A DNA stretch of 64,000 bases from Aeromonas dhakensis (GCF_000820305.1 NZ_CDBH01000022.1:124001-188000), one strand, 5' to 3'; shown: positions 37,389 through 46,612, numbered from the stretch's first letter. Notes: a model not told the origin generated them from the sequence alone. Made by a program: numbers and translations.

Positions 37389-39497
37389 TTACGGCTGGCG
37401 GCCGGCGAACACCACCACCACCTTGTCATCCCCCTTCTCCCGCACGAAAGCATAGGGGCTGTCGGCCAGTTTCTTGTGGCTGCCCGCCGCCACCGCCGGG
37501 TGGGCGGCGCGGAACTGTCCGAGCCGCTGCCAGTGCTTGACCAGATCGGCCTTCTCGCCGCTGGCCAGCTCCTGCCAGTTCATGTCAGAACGCAGTGCCT
37601 GATCGAACACGCCGCCATCCTTGGCGAGCCCGCGGCCGGACTCATCGCCGTAGTAGATCTGGATGCCGCCCGGCAGCAGCATGAAGCTGCTGGCAACCCG
37701 GCGCTGCAGTGGCACGTCCTGATAATCGCCGAAGAACAGCTTGGTGTCGTGGGAGCTGATGTAGCTCAGCACGTTGAACTCGGGATCCTGATTGATGCGG
37801 CTGGCGTAGCCGGCATAGGTGGGCTCGGCGCTGGCCAGGCACTGGGCTTGGGGCAGGGCGAACTCGCGCTGATAGTCGAAGTTGATCAGCGAATCGAAGC
37901 CGTTTTGATACCAGAAATCCTTGGCCACCCCGTGATCCCACACCTCGCCCACCATGTAGAAGGGCAGGTCGTCGAGCTTCTTGGTCGGGTTGGCGGCTTT
38001 CCACTCCTTGAGGGCATCGGTGCCGGCCTGCTTGAGGCGGGCCCACACCTCGGGCTCCAGGTGTTTGACGGTGTCGGCTCTGAAGCCGTCGATGCCGAAG
38101 CGGCGCACCCAGTCGGTGTGCCAGGCAATCAGATAGTCGCTCACGGTAGCGTTGGGCAGTGGCTTGGCCCTGGTGTCCTGTTTGGCCGCCAGCAGCGGCG
38201 GCAGCCCCACCGGCTTGGTGGATTCGGTGAGGAAGTCCGGCAGCCCCGCCACCGAGCCGGTGACGTCGTCGGTGCCGGGCTGCGGGTAGCCGGGCAGGCC
38301 GGCTCGCACCCAGTCACCGCTCCACCACTGGTCCCACTTCGGCGACTGGTAGTCGATGAACTGGTTGTAGCCATGCCAGTTGAGGCCGCCGCTCGGTTGC
38401 CACTGGTTCCAGCGGGCCGGCAGTTTGCCGGTGTTCTGGGTGAGATCGGTGAGCCCCAGATCTTGCAGGTCGGCGAGGGTGGCGTAGCCGGCGTGGTTCA
38501 TCACCACGTCGAGGATGATGCGCATGCCGCGCTGGTGCGCCTCGTCCACCAGGGTCTTCAGGCTCTCCTCGTCGCCGTAGTTGGGATCTATCTTGGTGAA
38601 GTCGAGCGCCCAGTAGCCGTGGTAGGCGTAGAAGGGGAAGTTGCCCTGCTCGCCACCGCCGATGAAGCCGTGCACCTGCTCCACCATGGGAGTGATCCAG
38701 ATGGCGTTGATGCCGAGCTGCTTGATGTAGTCTAGCTTTGCGGTCAGCCCCTTGAAGTCGCCGCCATGCCAGGTGGCCACCTCATCCTGCCCGTCTTTCT
38801 GGCGCCCGAAGCTGTGGTCGTTGGCGGGATCGCCGTTGTTGAAGCGGTCGGTCAGCAGGAAATAGACGCTCGCCTGATCCCAGCTGAAGGGGGCCGCCGT
38901 GACTGCCTTGACCGGTTCGAGCAGCAGTAGGCCGCCGCTCTCTTTACTGGGCGTCAGGGTCAGCTTGCCACCCTTGACCACCCCTTGCTGGTCGGAGTAG
39001 GCGTCCCGCAGCTGGGTGCCGTCGGGCCAGACTCCTTTCAGGGATACGGTCACCGGGCCGCCATCCCAGCTGATGCAGGGCTCCGCTGGCGGCTGGCGCT
39101 TGAACTCGCTCTTCCTGGTGGCTCGCAGCACCTTGAGGCTGGGGGTATCCGGGTTGAAGGTGAACTCATAGTCCCCCGCCAGCATCACCCGCAGGTTGAA
39201 GTGCTGCCCCTTGCTGCACTTCTCCATGGGCTGGGCGGTGCCGAAGGGGAGCGGTTTGGCCTCGCTCGGACCGAAGCTGGTGCCGCAGCTGTTGCCCGCG
39301 TCGCTGATGCGGATCTGGTGGCTCCCCTTGGTGAGCGGATGGGTCAGCTGCACCGCCCCCTTGTCCAACGTCAGCGGCGCGCCGACCGGCTGGTCATCCA
39401 CGTAGAGGCGCACCTCGGCGGCCATGGCCTGAGGGAGGAAGAGGGGGCAGGCCAGCAGGGCGAGCCAGAGGGAAGAAACAGATGGGGTGCGACGCAT
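37389..39497 (-). CDS. malS: Periplasmic alpha-amylase MalS
   Basis: 702 residues with a signal peptide ending QAMAA (about residue 27). An N-terminal region of about 190 residues has beta-sandwich character; the GH13 barrel starts near SVYFLLTDRFNNGDPANDHSFG. Conserved regions are visible: DVVMNH, GFRADTVKH with nucleophile D475, EVWD with the acid/base glutamate, and SSHDTKLF. Length and the DRFNNG/HGGDFKGL pattern match E. coli MalS (676), which trims long maltodextrins in the periplasm. No other mal genes lie nearby. It is a single-gene unit. Confidence 0.92.
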   Translation of the reverse strand: MRRTPSVSSLWLALLACPLFLPQAMAAEVRLYVDDQPVGAPLTLDKGAVQLTHPLTKGSHQIRISDAGNSCGTSFGPSEAKPLPFGTAQPMEKCSKGQHFNLRVMLAGDYEFTFNPDTPSLKVLRATRKSEFKRQPPAEPCISWDGGPVTVSLKGVWPDGTQLRDAYSDQQGVVKGGKLTLTPSKESGGLLLLEPVKAVTAAPFSWDQASVYFLLTDRFNNGDPANDHSFGRQKDGQDEVATWHGGDFKGLTAKLDYIKQLGINAIWITPMVEQVHGFIGGGEQGNFPFYAYHGYWALDFTKIDPNYGDEESLKTLVDEAHQRGMRIILDVVMNHAGYATLADLQDLGLTDLTQNTGKLPARWNQWQPSGGLNWHGYNQFIDYQSPKWDQWWSGDWVRAGLPGYPQPGTDDVTGSVAGLPDFLTESTKPVGLPPLLAAKQDTRAKPLPNATVSDYLIAWHTDWVRRFGIDGFRADTVKHLEPEVWARLKQAGTDALKEWKAANPTKKLDDLPFYMVGEVWDHGVAKDFWYQNGFDSLINFDYQREFALPQAQCLASAEPTYAGYASRINQDPEFNVLSYISSHDTKLFFGDYQDVPLQRRVASSFMLLPGGIQIYYGDESGRGLAKDGGVFDQALRSDMNWQELASGEKADLVKHWQRLGQFRAAHPAVAAGSHKKLADSPYAFVREKGDDKVVVVFAGRQP

Positions 39498-39660
39498 AAG
39501 CCATTCCTTGCTGGGGTTAAGCGGACCAGATTGCCGTCAATGGGGCTCATTCTAGAAGGCATGATGGCGGGCTTGGACAGGCAAACCGTCGATTTGTGAC
39601 ATCAGTTCAAATGGTTACGTTTTCAAGAATGGAAAAGTGTGAGCAGGGTGTCGCGCCCAT

Positions 39661-39687
39661 AAAAAAAGCCGGTCGATGGACCGGCTT
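39661..39687 (-). terminator. Terminator of the gtr-type operon
   Basis: Stem AAGCCGGTC / GACCGGCTT with a GATG loop, followed on the minus strand by seven T residues; it lies 19 bp after the last gene. Confidence 0.85.
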
Positions 39688-39705
39688 GTTGCATTGCCAC
39701 CTTCG

Positions 39706-40869
39706 TCACACGGTGAAGAACTTGAAGTTGACAAAGGCCACCGCGATGAAGGAGGCCACCATGCCGCTCAGGCAGAGCACGGCCGGGCGAATGGCCGGCC
39801 AGCGATGGGTCAGCAGGATGATGGCCAGCATGGTCGGATAGAGGCCGAACATGTAGCGCGGCATGGCGTTGAGCCCTGTCATCAGCGGAATGGTGCAGCA
39901 GATGAACATCAGGGTCGCCTCGGCCCAGCGCTTCTGGCTGAACAGATAGAGGTTCAGCGCCCAGCCGAACATCACCATGATGGAGAGGTAGGATTTGCGT
40001 CCGCCCAGCTCGAAGCCGCTCAGCCACCAGTCCAGCGGGCTGTCCATGTAACGGCCCCAGGCCACCTGGATGTGCTTGAAGGCCAGCGCATCACCGGTGA
40101 GGTGATAGAGGTAGAACATGTAGGCGAACAGGCCGAGCGGGATCATCCAGAGGGTGAACACCACCTTGAAGGCGCGCTCGGTGAAGCGGAAGAACTCGCG
40201 CCAGCCGTAGGCCTGCAGCGCCAGGATCAGCACCGGGAACACCATCATCACCCCCAGGTTGCGGGTGGCGGAGATGAACACGCCGAGCAGGGCCACCATC
40301 AGCCACTGCTGGCGATAGGCGAACAGGAACATCCCCAGCATCAGCGCCATGAACATCGACTCGGTATAGCCGGAGACGAAGTAGGCGGAGAAGGGGGAGA
40401 AGGCGAGCAGCCAGACACCGAAGCGGGCGGTATCGTCACCCAGCTTGAGCTGGCGCAGCACCAGCAGCATCAGCGGCAGGCTGATGAAGAACGCCAGGTT
40501 GGCCACCAGCATCAGGCCGATCAGGCTCTCGACGTTGAGCAGGTTGGAGAGGGTGCCGGAGATCATCGGGTAGAGCGGCATGAAGGCCCAGTTGGCTGCG
40601 TTGCCCTTGCTCAGCCAGCGCGGGTAGAGATCGTAGCCGTTCTCGATGATGCGCTGGAACCAGACACAGTCAAACTGGCAATAGGCCTGCAGCGGGCCTA
40701 TGTCGGTGGCGCCGTAGAGCTGGACGCCGAAGTAACCCATGCCGTACAGGGCGACCCGGCTCAGCACGAAGGCGGCGATGATCATCAGCCAGTCGCGACC
40801 GCTGATGCGAAGTGACGGGCGATAGGGCGCCGCCTGGTCGGGGGCAGTGGTGGTAGTCATGTCATTCAT
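39706..40869 (-). CDS. Polytopic glycosyltransferase, PIG-V/mannosyltransferase-like
   Basis: 387 residues with about nine to ten membrane segments. The first large loop contains CQFDCVWFQRIIENGY, where an acidic residue in the first periplasmic loop is typical of GT-C transferases that use a lipid-phosphate sugar. Overall it resembles the bacterial relatives of GPI mannosyltransferase PIG-V. Its start overlaps the gtrA stop (TGATG), so it is translationally coupled. Within a GtrA-GtrB operon it most likely transfers the sugar from undecaprenyl phosphate to a periplasmic acceptor glycan, the role of the variable third gene in O-antigen glucosylation clusters. The acceptor is unknown. Confidence 0.82.
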   Translation of the reverse strand: MNDMTTTTAPDQAAPYRPSLRISGRDWLMIIAAFVLSRVALYGMGYFGVQLYGATDIGPLQAYCQFDCVWFQRIIENGYDLYPRWLSKGNAANWAFMPLYPMISGTLSNLLNVESLIGLMLVANLAFFISLPLMLLVLRQLKLGDDTARFGVWLLAFSPFSAYFVSGYTESMFMALMLGMFLFAYRQQWLMVALLGVFISATRNLGVMMVFPVLILALQAYGWREFFRFTERAFKVVFTLWMIPLGLFAYMFYLYHLTGDALAFKHIQVAWGRYMDSPLDWWLSGFELGGRKSYLSIMVMFGWALNLYLFSQKRWAEATLMFICCTIPLMTGLNAMPRYMFGLYPTMLAIILLTHRWPAIRPAVLCLSGMVASFIAVAFVNFKFFTV

Positions 40870-41240
40870 CAGGCAAATACCCAGATCCTGGAGAGGAGGT
40901 AGGTGAGCACGGTGACCGTCAGGGTGGCGATCACCACCGGTAGCAGACCGGAAAGACCCGCAAACAGCAGACCGCTCAATATCAGGTTACGCACCGCCAG
41001 CGAGAAGAGGGCGACCAGCAGGAACTTGCTGGCGGCACCTTGCTTCTGGAAGGTGATGTAACGGTGACCGAAGAAGGAGAACCAGAACGCGATGGCAAAG
41101 GCCAGCGTCGTCACCAGGTGCTCCGAGATGGTGGGCCAGGTGTGAAACAGGGCTATGGAGGTGCCCAGATCGACGAGGGTGGCCCCCCCGCCGACAAACC
41201 CGAAACGTACCAGCCGCCAGAATTCCTCGCGGGAGATCAT
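40869..41240 (-). CDS. GtrA-family membrane protein (putative lipid-sugar flippase)
   Basis: 123 residues with four membrane helices. LVRFGFVGGGATLVDLG and the ending LLSRIWVFA are typical of GtrA. In O-antigen modification systems GtrA is thought to flip undecaprenyl-phosphate-linked glucose across the inner membrane. It overlaps gtrB by four bases upstream and its downstream neighbour by one base. Confidence 0.92.
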   Translation of the reverse strand: MISREEFWRLVRFGFVGGGATLVDLGTSIALFHTWPTISEHLVTTLAFAIAFWFSFFGHRYITFQKQGAASKFLLVALFSLAVRNLILSGLLFAGLSGLLPVVIATLTVTVLTYLLSRIWVFA

Positions 41241-42298
41241 TGAGAAGCCTGCTCCTGCTGGTCATCAGCGGCTTTCGCAGCTGCAGCCTTCTTGCCGGCG
41301 CTTTTCTTGCTGCCGGTGGCGGCGTCCTGCTTGGGCTCTTCATCCTGTTTCGCATATTGGCCGTAGACCCCTTCGATGAGGTAGACGGGGCGCTGCTTCA
41401 CTTCCACGAACATGCGGCCGATGTACTCGCCGATGATGCCGAGCGACAGCAGCTGGATGCCGCCGAGGAACAGCACCACCGACATCAGGGAGGCGTAACC
41501 CGGCACGTCGATGCCGAAGAAGACCACCTGGGTGACGATCTTGAGGATGTAGAGGAAGGCGACGAAGGAGACGCCGACGCCGACGTAGCTCCATACCCGC
41601 AGCGGCCAGCTGGAGAAGCTCATCAGACCGTCGAGGGCGAAGTTCCACAGCTTCCAGTAGTTGAACTTGGTCTCGCCGGCATGGCGGGCGGGGCGCTCGT
41701 AGGGCACACCGACGGCACGGAAACCGGCCCAGGCGAACAGCCCCTTCATGAAGCGGTTGCGCTCCGGCAGCTGCTTGATCGCCTCGACCACCTTGCGGTC
41801 GATCAGACGGAAGTCGCCGGCGTTCTCCGGCAGCTTGGTGCTGGTGGAGAGGGCGTTGAAGAAGCGGTAGAAGCCGCCGGCGGTGAGACGCTTCATCGGG
41901 GTGTCGGCGCTGCGATCCACCCGGATGCCGTAGACGGTGTCGTAGTCGCCGGTCTGCCACAGCTTGACGAATTCGAGAATGAGTGCGGGCGGATCCTGCA
42001 GATCCACGTCCATCGGCACCACGGCGTCACCCTTGGCGTGATGCAGGCCGGCGGTCATGGCCGCTTCCTTGCCGAAGTTGCGGGCCAGGTTGACCAGGGT
42101 GACGCGCGGGTCGCGGGCGATGGCCTGCTCGACCACCTCACGGGTGCGGTCGCGGCTGCCGTCGTTGACGAATACAATTTCCAGCTGATCCTTGAGCGGC
42201 GCCAGTTCGTTATCTATCGCGTTGATGAAGGCATCTATGCTCTCTTCCTCGTTGTAAACGGGAACGATCAGAGAGAGTCGAAAATCGGCATGCGACAT
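41237..42298 (-). CDS. GtrB-type undecaprenyl-phosphate glycosyltransferase
   Basis: 353 residues. The N-terminal GT2 domain contains LSLIVPVYNEEESIDAF, FVNDGSRD and MDVDLQDPP (the DxD motif). Two C-terminal membrane helices (about 230-255 and 265-290) end near GIIGEYIGRMFVEVKQRP, the usual GtrB/DPM1-like terminus. An extra Lys/Ala/Gln-rich tail of about 40 residues (SAGKKAAAAKAADDQQ) follows, which is not part of the core family. It is expected to load a sugar from a nucleotide donor onto undecaprenyl phosphate. Confidence 0.93.
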   Translation of the reverse strand: MSHADFRLSLIVPVYNEEESIDAFINAIDNELAPLKDQLEIVFVNDGSRDRTREVVEQAIARDPRVTLVNLARNFGKEAAMTAGLHHAKGDAVVPMDVDLQDPPALILEFVKLWQTGDYDTVYGIRVDRSADTPMKRLTAGGFYRFFNALSTSTKLPENAGDFRLIDRKVVEAIKQLPERNRFMKGLFAWAGFRAVGVPYERPARHAGETKFNYWKLWNFALDGLMSFSSWPLRVWSYVGVGVSFVAFLYILKIVTQVVFFGIDVPGYASLMSVVLFLGGIQLLSLGIIGEYIGRMFVEVKQRPVYLIEGVYGQYAKQDEEPKQDAATGSKKSAGKKAAAAKAADDQQEQASQ

Positions 42299-42354
42299 GA
42301 AAACTTCCTTATTTGGAAAATTATTTTATAAAACAGCGTATTGGAGAATACGTC

Positions 42355-42900
42355 TTACTGGGCGACGGTCAAGCGCACCGACTGGACATTGAGCGGTGTC
42401 GGGGCGGAGAGCGCCAGAAAGTTGGGACGCTTGGGATCCGAGGTCAGCGACTCGCCCGGCAGGCTGAGACGGATCTCGTTGATGCCGGCCTTGGCCAGCT
42501 TGACGGTGGTGGTGAAATCGTGACCCAGTGCCACCTTGAGCAGGGCGCCGGCCTGCGGGCTGTTGACCCGGGCCTGGATGGTCAGCTCTTCCGGCTGTGC
42601 CTGCTGTTTGGGCAGCACGAAATAGAGGCCGCCCTGGCCGCTCAGTTCGGTGCCGTCCGCGCTCGGCTTCTTGGCCCAGCCTTCGCTGGAGAGGAAGCGG
42701 CTCGGCTTGGTCAGATTGAGCTCGTTGCCGGGCTGGTAGGTCATGCTGGAGTTGTGCTCCCAGAAGCGGGTCTTGCCTTCCAGGTAATAGAGCTTGTAGG
42801 CCAGGCTCACGTTGGGGTGGGCGGCCAGATAGAGGGTGTAGAGATAGAAACCACTCAGCGCCATGATGGCGGTCAGAAAACCAAACTTTTTGTACGTCAT
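42355..42900 (-). CDS. Membrane-anchored protein of unknown function in the gtr operon
   Basis: 181 residues. One N-terminal hydrophobic helix (about 7-27) and a periplasmic domain without a recognisable family; it contains beta-rich stretches such as LTIQARVNSPQAGALLKVALG. It is the first gene of the gtr-type operon, 56 bp before gtrB. I cannot assign a role; by context it may help recognise the acceptor glycan or scaffold the transferase. Confidence 0.75.
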   Translation of the reverse strand: MTYKKFGFLTAIMALSGFYLYTLYLAAHPNVSLAYKLYYLEGKTRFWEHNSSMTYQPGNELNLTKPSRFLSSEGWAKKPSADGTELSGQGGLYFVLPKQQAQPEELTIQARVNSPQAGALLKVALGHDFTTTVKLAKAGINEIRLSLPGESLTSDPKRPNFLALSAPTPLNVQSVRLTVAQ

Positions 42901-43215
42901 ATCACTCTCTGCGCCTCACGGTTTGTAGGCTGATTTCGCGCATATGCTAATCCAATTGCAAAAAAAGCATAGTGGATCACAAAAATATATTTGGTCACAT
43001 ATTAACCCCTTTCTGATTGGTGTTCCAAATGTCGCTTCTCCCTCTTTTTAGCTAGCCCCCAGGCCCTGTTGTGGCGGGCTGGCCGGGCCCCTTTTCTGCT
43101 CGGGCGATGCCGCTTTTTCGGTGCCCCGATCATGGTCTGCATCCCTGTGGCAGGATCTGTCGCCATTTTGCCGAGGCCGATTTATGATGAGCTGATACGC
43201 CGTCAAGGATGACCC
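42901..43215. promoter_or_regulatory. Divergent control region of the gtr operon and a solute-binding protein gene
   Basis: 315 bp with no gene. The part next to the gtr operon is AT-rich (42950-43010). On the minus strand TTGTGA followed 16 bases later by TGCAAT is a possible promoter. Two direct half-sites, GGATCACA (42973-42980) and GGTCACA (42995-43001), lie about two helical turns apart, compatible with an operator, but no regulator is assigned. The part next to the solute-binding gene is GC-rich and shows nothing I recognise. Confidence 0.35.
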
Positions 43216-43986
43216 ATGAAGCTGAAACTCTGCTGCTGGATGCTCTGGTTGCTGACACCGCTGGTATCGGCAAATGCGCTGTGCCCTGCTCCCTTGCGGA
43301 TCGGTTATGACAACTGGCCGCCCTATCACTATTACCTCGAGGCCGCGGCCGGCAAGAAAGAGCTGCAGGGCTTTGCCATCGAGGCGCTCAACGCCATGCT
43401 CAAACGGCTGGATTGCAAGGCCAGCTACGTGGAGATGCCCTGGAAACGGGTGTTGCACGGTCTGGCGCTGGGGTCGGTCGACATTGCCATGGAGGCCTAC
43501 TTCAACGAGGATCGTGCCCGTTACGCCTGGTTTTCCGATGCCTACAATCCGGGCCGCAGCGTGCTCTGGATCCGCAAGTCAGACTCCTATGCCGACACCG
43601 ATCTGGCGAGCTGGCTGGCTGACGGGCATACCCTGGGGGTCACCAAGGACTACTACTACGGCGCCGAGATCAGCGAGCTGCTGCGCCGTTATGCCGCCCA
43701 GGTGAGCGTGGTCAACGACGAGCAAAACTACGGCAAGCTGGTGTTGGGACGCATCGACGGTTTCCTCGGCGATGTGCTGGCCACCCCCTGGGGCTTGAAG
43801 AAGGAGGGGCTGAGCGATCTGATCGTCCCCCATGCCATGGCCGTATATGAAGCACCGACCTTTTTCATGTTCAGCAAGAAACGGTTGTCTCCCGAATTCG
43901 TGCGGGAGTTCAATCGCGAGCTGGCCAAGTTTAAAGCAACAAATGAGTATGACATTATCTGGCGGCGCTATGCGCCCGCCGGCTAG
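43216..43986 (+). CDS. Periplasmic solute-binding protein, family 3-like
   Basis: 256 residues with a signal peptide ending VSANA (about residue 21). The mature protein has the two-lobe SBP_bac_3 pattern: LRIGYDNWPPYHYY at the start, GFAIEALNAMLKRLDC, and GSVDIAMEAYFNEDRA as the hinge-proximal block. No permease or ATPase gene is nearby, so it may be an orphan binding protein, part of a remote transporter or a sensor partner. The ligand is probably a small amino-acid-like or organic-acid molecule. Confidence 0.85.
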   Translation: MKLKLCCWMLWLLTPLVSANALCPAPLRIGYDNWPPYHYYLEAAAGKKELQGFAIEALNAMLKRLDCKASYVEMPWKRVLHGLALGSVDIAMEAYFNEDRARYAWFSDAYNPGRSVLWIRKSDSYADTDLASWLADGHTLGVTKDYYYGAEISELLRRYAAQVSVVNDEQNYGKLVLGRIDGFLGDVLATPWGLKKEGLSDLIVPHAMAVYEAPTFFMFSKKRLSPEFVREFNRELAKFKATNEYDIIWRRYAPAG

Positions 43987-44067
43987 CAAAGTCGCGGGCA
44001 TTCACGCATGATGAGCGCCTTGACCGCCGGGTCTGACGGATTGAAGTGAACCTATCTTGAGGTAAGC

Positions 44068-45552
44068 ATGGGGAAGAAGTATTGGCTGGCATTGGCAAAC
44101 CTGATCTGGCTGGGCTGCTGGCCAGCGGCCATGGCACAGGCCAGCGAAGGCCAGGTGGTGGTGAGCAATGCGGCGGAGCAGCACGACTGGTATCAGAACC
44201 GGACGGCGGAGCAGGCCAGGCAAGAGCTGGAGCAGCAACTGCAGGAGGCCGTGCTGGCCCAGCTGCACCCGGATTTCTATACGCTCTGGAAGAAGCTGCA
44301 GGCCAAGCCGTCAGATCAGCGCGGCGCCCTCTATGACGAGGCGTTTGGCAAGCTGGCCCGGTTCCAGCAGGCATGGCGCGCCATGGATCTGGTCTCCCGC
44401 GAGCAGATGCAGACCCTCAAACTCAATCTGAACAAGCCGCTGGCTCACGAGCCGGCCGGCGACAACCTGCTGGAACAGGTCAAGCAGCTCAGACCCCAGG
44501 TCGCGGAATACGAGGCGGTGCGCGAGGAAGTGCGCAAGCTGCTGGCGCTGCCCATGGCCAAGAAGTGGCCGACCCTGACCATGCCAACCCTGCGAGCCGG
44601 CGAGGTTTCCCCGGAGCTGGGCCAGATCCGCTCCATCCTCAACGAGCTGGGCGACACGGCCCCGCGCCATGATGACGCCACCTACGACGACGACACCCTG
44701 CAGGCGGTCAAGCAGTTCCAGCGCCGCCACGGCCTGACCGCCGACGGCATCATAGGCCGGCAGACCCGCAGCTGGCTCAACACCGGGCCCGAGGTGCGCG
44801 CCAGCCTGCTGCTGCGCAACCTGTGGCGACGTGACCTGGTGGATCAGCTCTCCGGCGCCCGCTACGTGCTGGTCAACATCCCCGACTATCGGCTGAGCGT
44901 GGTGGAGTCCGGCAACGAGGTGTTTACCAGCCGGGTGATCGTCGGCAAGGAGCAGCGGGCTACCCCGATCCTCGCCAGCGAGATCCGCTCCATCGTGCTC
45001 AACCCGGCCTGGCACGTGCCGCGCTCCATCCTGAGCAAGGACATTCTACCCAAGCTGGGGCGCGATCCCGCCTACCTCAATCGCGAGCAGTTCGAGGTGA
45101 TCGACGGCGAAGGCAATCCGGTGCAGTTCACCGAAGAGGGCTGGCAGCAGGCGCTGGCGTCCGGTTTCCCCTATCGTCTGCGGCAAAAGCCGGGCGATCA
45201 CAATGCACTGGGTCGCTACAAGTTCTATCTGCCCAACAACGAGGCGATCTACCTGCACTCCACTCCGCGCAAGGCGCTGTTCGAGCAGGGGGCGCGCGCC
45301 TTCAGTTCGGGTTGCATCCGGGTGGAGCACGCCGACGATCTGGCCGAGCTGCTGCTGGCGGACTCCCGCTACCAGCCCGACAAGGTGGCCAGCATCCTGA
45401 AAGAGAGCCAGACCAAGTGGCTGCCGCTGACCACTCCGATCCCGGTGTTCACCGTCTACTGGAGCAGCTGGATCGACGAGGAGGGGCGTCAGCAACTGCG
45501 CAACGACATCTATGGATTTGATCGAGTCAGCTACCAGAGTCGCCTGCTGTGA
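44068..45552 (+). CDS. ldtD: L,D-transpeptidase (YcbB/LdtD-like)
   Basis: 494 residues with a signal peptide (cleavage near AMAQA). A long N-terminal helical domain precedes a peptidoglycan-binding module (about 185-250; DDDTLQAVKQFQRRHGLTADGIIGRQT) and a YkuD catalytic domain. The active site HSTPRKALFEQ ... SSGCIRVE has catalytic C416. It forms 3-3 crosslinks in peptidoglycan and bypasses beta-lactam inhibition of 4-3 crosslinking. The gene precedes mepK in the same direction, as ycbB-ycbK do in E. coli. Confidence 0.94.
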   Translation: MGKKYWLALANLIWLGCWPAAMAQASEGQVVVSNAAEQHDWYQNRTAEQARQELEQQLQEAVLAQLHPDFYTLWKKLQAKPSDQRGALYDEAFGKLARFQQAWRAMDLVSREQMQTLKLNLNKPLAHEPAGDNLLEQVKQLRPQVAEYEAVREEVRKLLALPMAKKWPTLTMPTLRAGEVSPELGQIRSILNELGDTAPRHDDATYDDDTLQAVKQFQRRHGLTADGIIGRQTRSWLNTGPEVRASLLLRNLWRRDLVDQLSGARYVLVNIPDYRLSVVESGNEVFTSRVIVGKEQRATPILASEIRSIVLNPAWHVPRSILSKDILPKLGRDPAYLNREQFEVIDGEGNPVQFTEEGWQQALASGFPYRLRQKPGDHNALGRYKFYLPNNEAIYLHSTPRKALFEQGARAFSSGCIRVEHADDLAELLLADSRYQPDKVASILKESQTKWLPLTTPIPVFTVYWSSWIDEEGRQQLRNDIYGFDRVSYQSRLL

Positions 45553-45570
45553 TCCTCGCCACAGAGTGAA

Positions 45571-45596
45571 AAGCCCGGCCTGCGCCGGGCTTTTTC
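45571..45596 (+). terminator. Terminator after ldtD
   Basis: Stem AAGCCCGGC / GCCGGGCTT with a 4-nt loop and five T residues. Confidence 0.8.
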
Positions 45597-45687
45597 ATGG
45601 CCCCTTGCGGTTTGACAGCGGCCGGCTCGGCGGGTAGTTTCAAGCGCCTGTATCAAATTCATTCAACGGTTTCACCTCAACATTGCG

Positions 45688-46248
45688 ATGGACGGACAAG
45701 GGATGCTTGATCAAGAGATAAGCCGACGTCGCCTGCTGCTGGGTGCCGGTTGCCTGCTGGGGGGCTCGCTGTTGTCCTTCCCCGCCATGGCGAGCCGCAG
45801 TACGGCGGGACGTGAACTCAGCTTCTTCAATCTCAATACCGGTGAGCGGGTGCGCACCAGCTACTGGGAAGATGGCCGCTATCTGAAAGACGGGCTGGCC
45901 GAGCTCAACCACATCTTTCGCGACTACCGTCGCAACGAAGTGTTCAACATCGACAGGAAGCTGTTCGACCAGCTCTACCTGCTGCAGCACAAGCTGGGTC
46001 GCCACGGCGAAATCCAGCTCATCTCGGGCTATCGCTCCCCTGTGACCAATCGCCAGAAGCGCAGTCGCAGCCGCGGGGTAGCCAAGCACAGCTATCACAC
46101 CCTGGGGCAGGCGGTGGACGTGCGGATCCCCGGGGTACAGCTGGCGCACCTTCGCAAGGCGGCGCTTCATCTCAAGGTGGGCGGCGTCGGTTACTACCCG
46201 AGCGACAACTTCGTGCACCTCGACACCGGGCCCGTGCGCAGCTGGTAA
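45688..46248 (+). CDS. mepK: MepK-like murein endopeptidase (DUF882/M15 family)
   Basis: 186 residues. The N terminus SRRRLLLGAGCLLGG fits a twin-arginine signal, matching the Tat-exported E. coli YcbK. The catalytic domain shows SGYRSPVTNRQ, HSYHTLGQAVDVRIPG (H, D zinc ligands) and the C-terminal FVHLDTGPVR histidine. MepK cuts 3-3 crosslinks made by L,D-transpeptidases, so the adjacent ldtD is its natural functional partner. Two starts are possible (45688 or 45703); neither has a strong ribosome-binding site. Confidence 0.93.
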   Translation: MDGQGMLDQEISRRRLLLGAGCLLGGSLLSFPAMASRSTAGRELSFFNLNTGERVRTSYWEDGRYLKDGLAELNHIFRDYRRNEVFNIDRKLFDQLYLLQHKLGRHGEIQLISGYRSPVTNRQKRSRSRGVAKHSYHTLGQAVDVRIPGVQLAHLRKAALHLKVGGVGYYPSDNFVHLDTGPVRSW

Positions 46249-46340
46249 CGGCGGTTTGCTGGCCGCATCGGCCCGGCGGGTGACTGGTCAGCGGGGTGGC
46301 CGAGCTGGTAGGCTCTGGACACCATGCAGAGGAGAACCAG

Positions 46341-46592
46341 ATGAAACATATTTTGCTTGGCGGGCTGATTGCCCTGCTGCTGACCGGTTGTGGCAAGCTC
46401 AACCGCGAAAACTACGACAAGCTCAAGATGGGGATCAGCTACGCCGAGGCGAGCAGCATCCTCGGCAAGGCCGAGCGTTGTGACGATGCGCTGGGCACCA
46501 CCAGCTGCATCTGGGGCGACGAGGGCAAGAACATCAAGATCCGTTTCATCGCCGACAAGGCGACCTTCTTCAGCTCGGAAGGGATCAACTGA
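46341..46592 (+). CDS. Small lipoprotein, SmpA/DUF3862-like
   Basis: 83 residues with a lipobox LLLTGC (cysteine about residue 17). The mature part KLNRENYDKLKMGISYAEASSILGKAERCDDALGT resembles small lipoproteins with the BamE/SmpA-like YxxLKxGMs motif. GAGGAGAA lies upstream of the ATG at 46341, which is preferred over the longer frame from 46296. A disulfide between the two downstream cysteines is possible. Function unknown. Confidence 0.8.
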   Translation: MKHILLGGLIALLLTGCGKLNRENYDKLKMGISYAEASSILGKAERCDDALGTTSCIWGDEGKNIKIRFIADKATFFSSEGIN

Positions 46593-46612
46593 GGCAGTTG
46601 CTACCCCCTTGC

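Noticed and set aside
39590-39612. Possible CRP site upstream of malS (TTGTGACATCAGTTCAAA)
   Set aside because: Only the left half matches the TGTGA-N6-TCACA consensus; no MalT box was found nearby.
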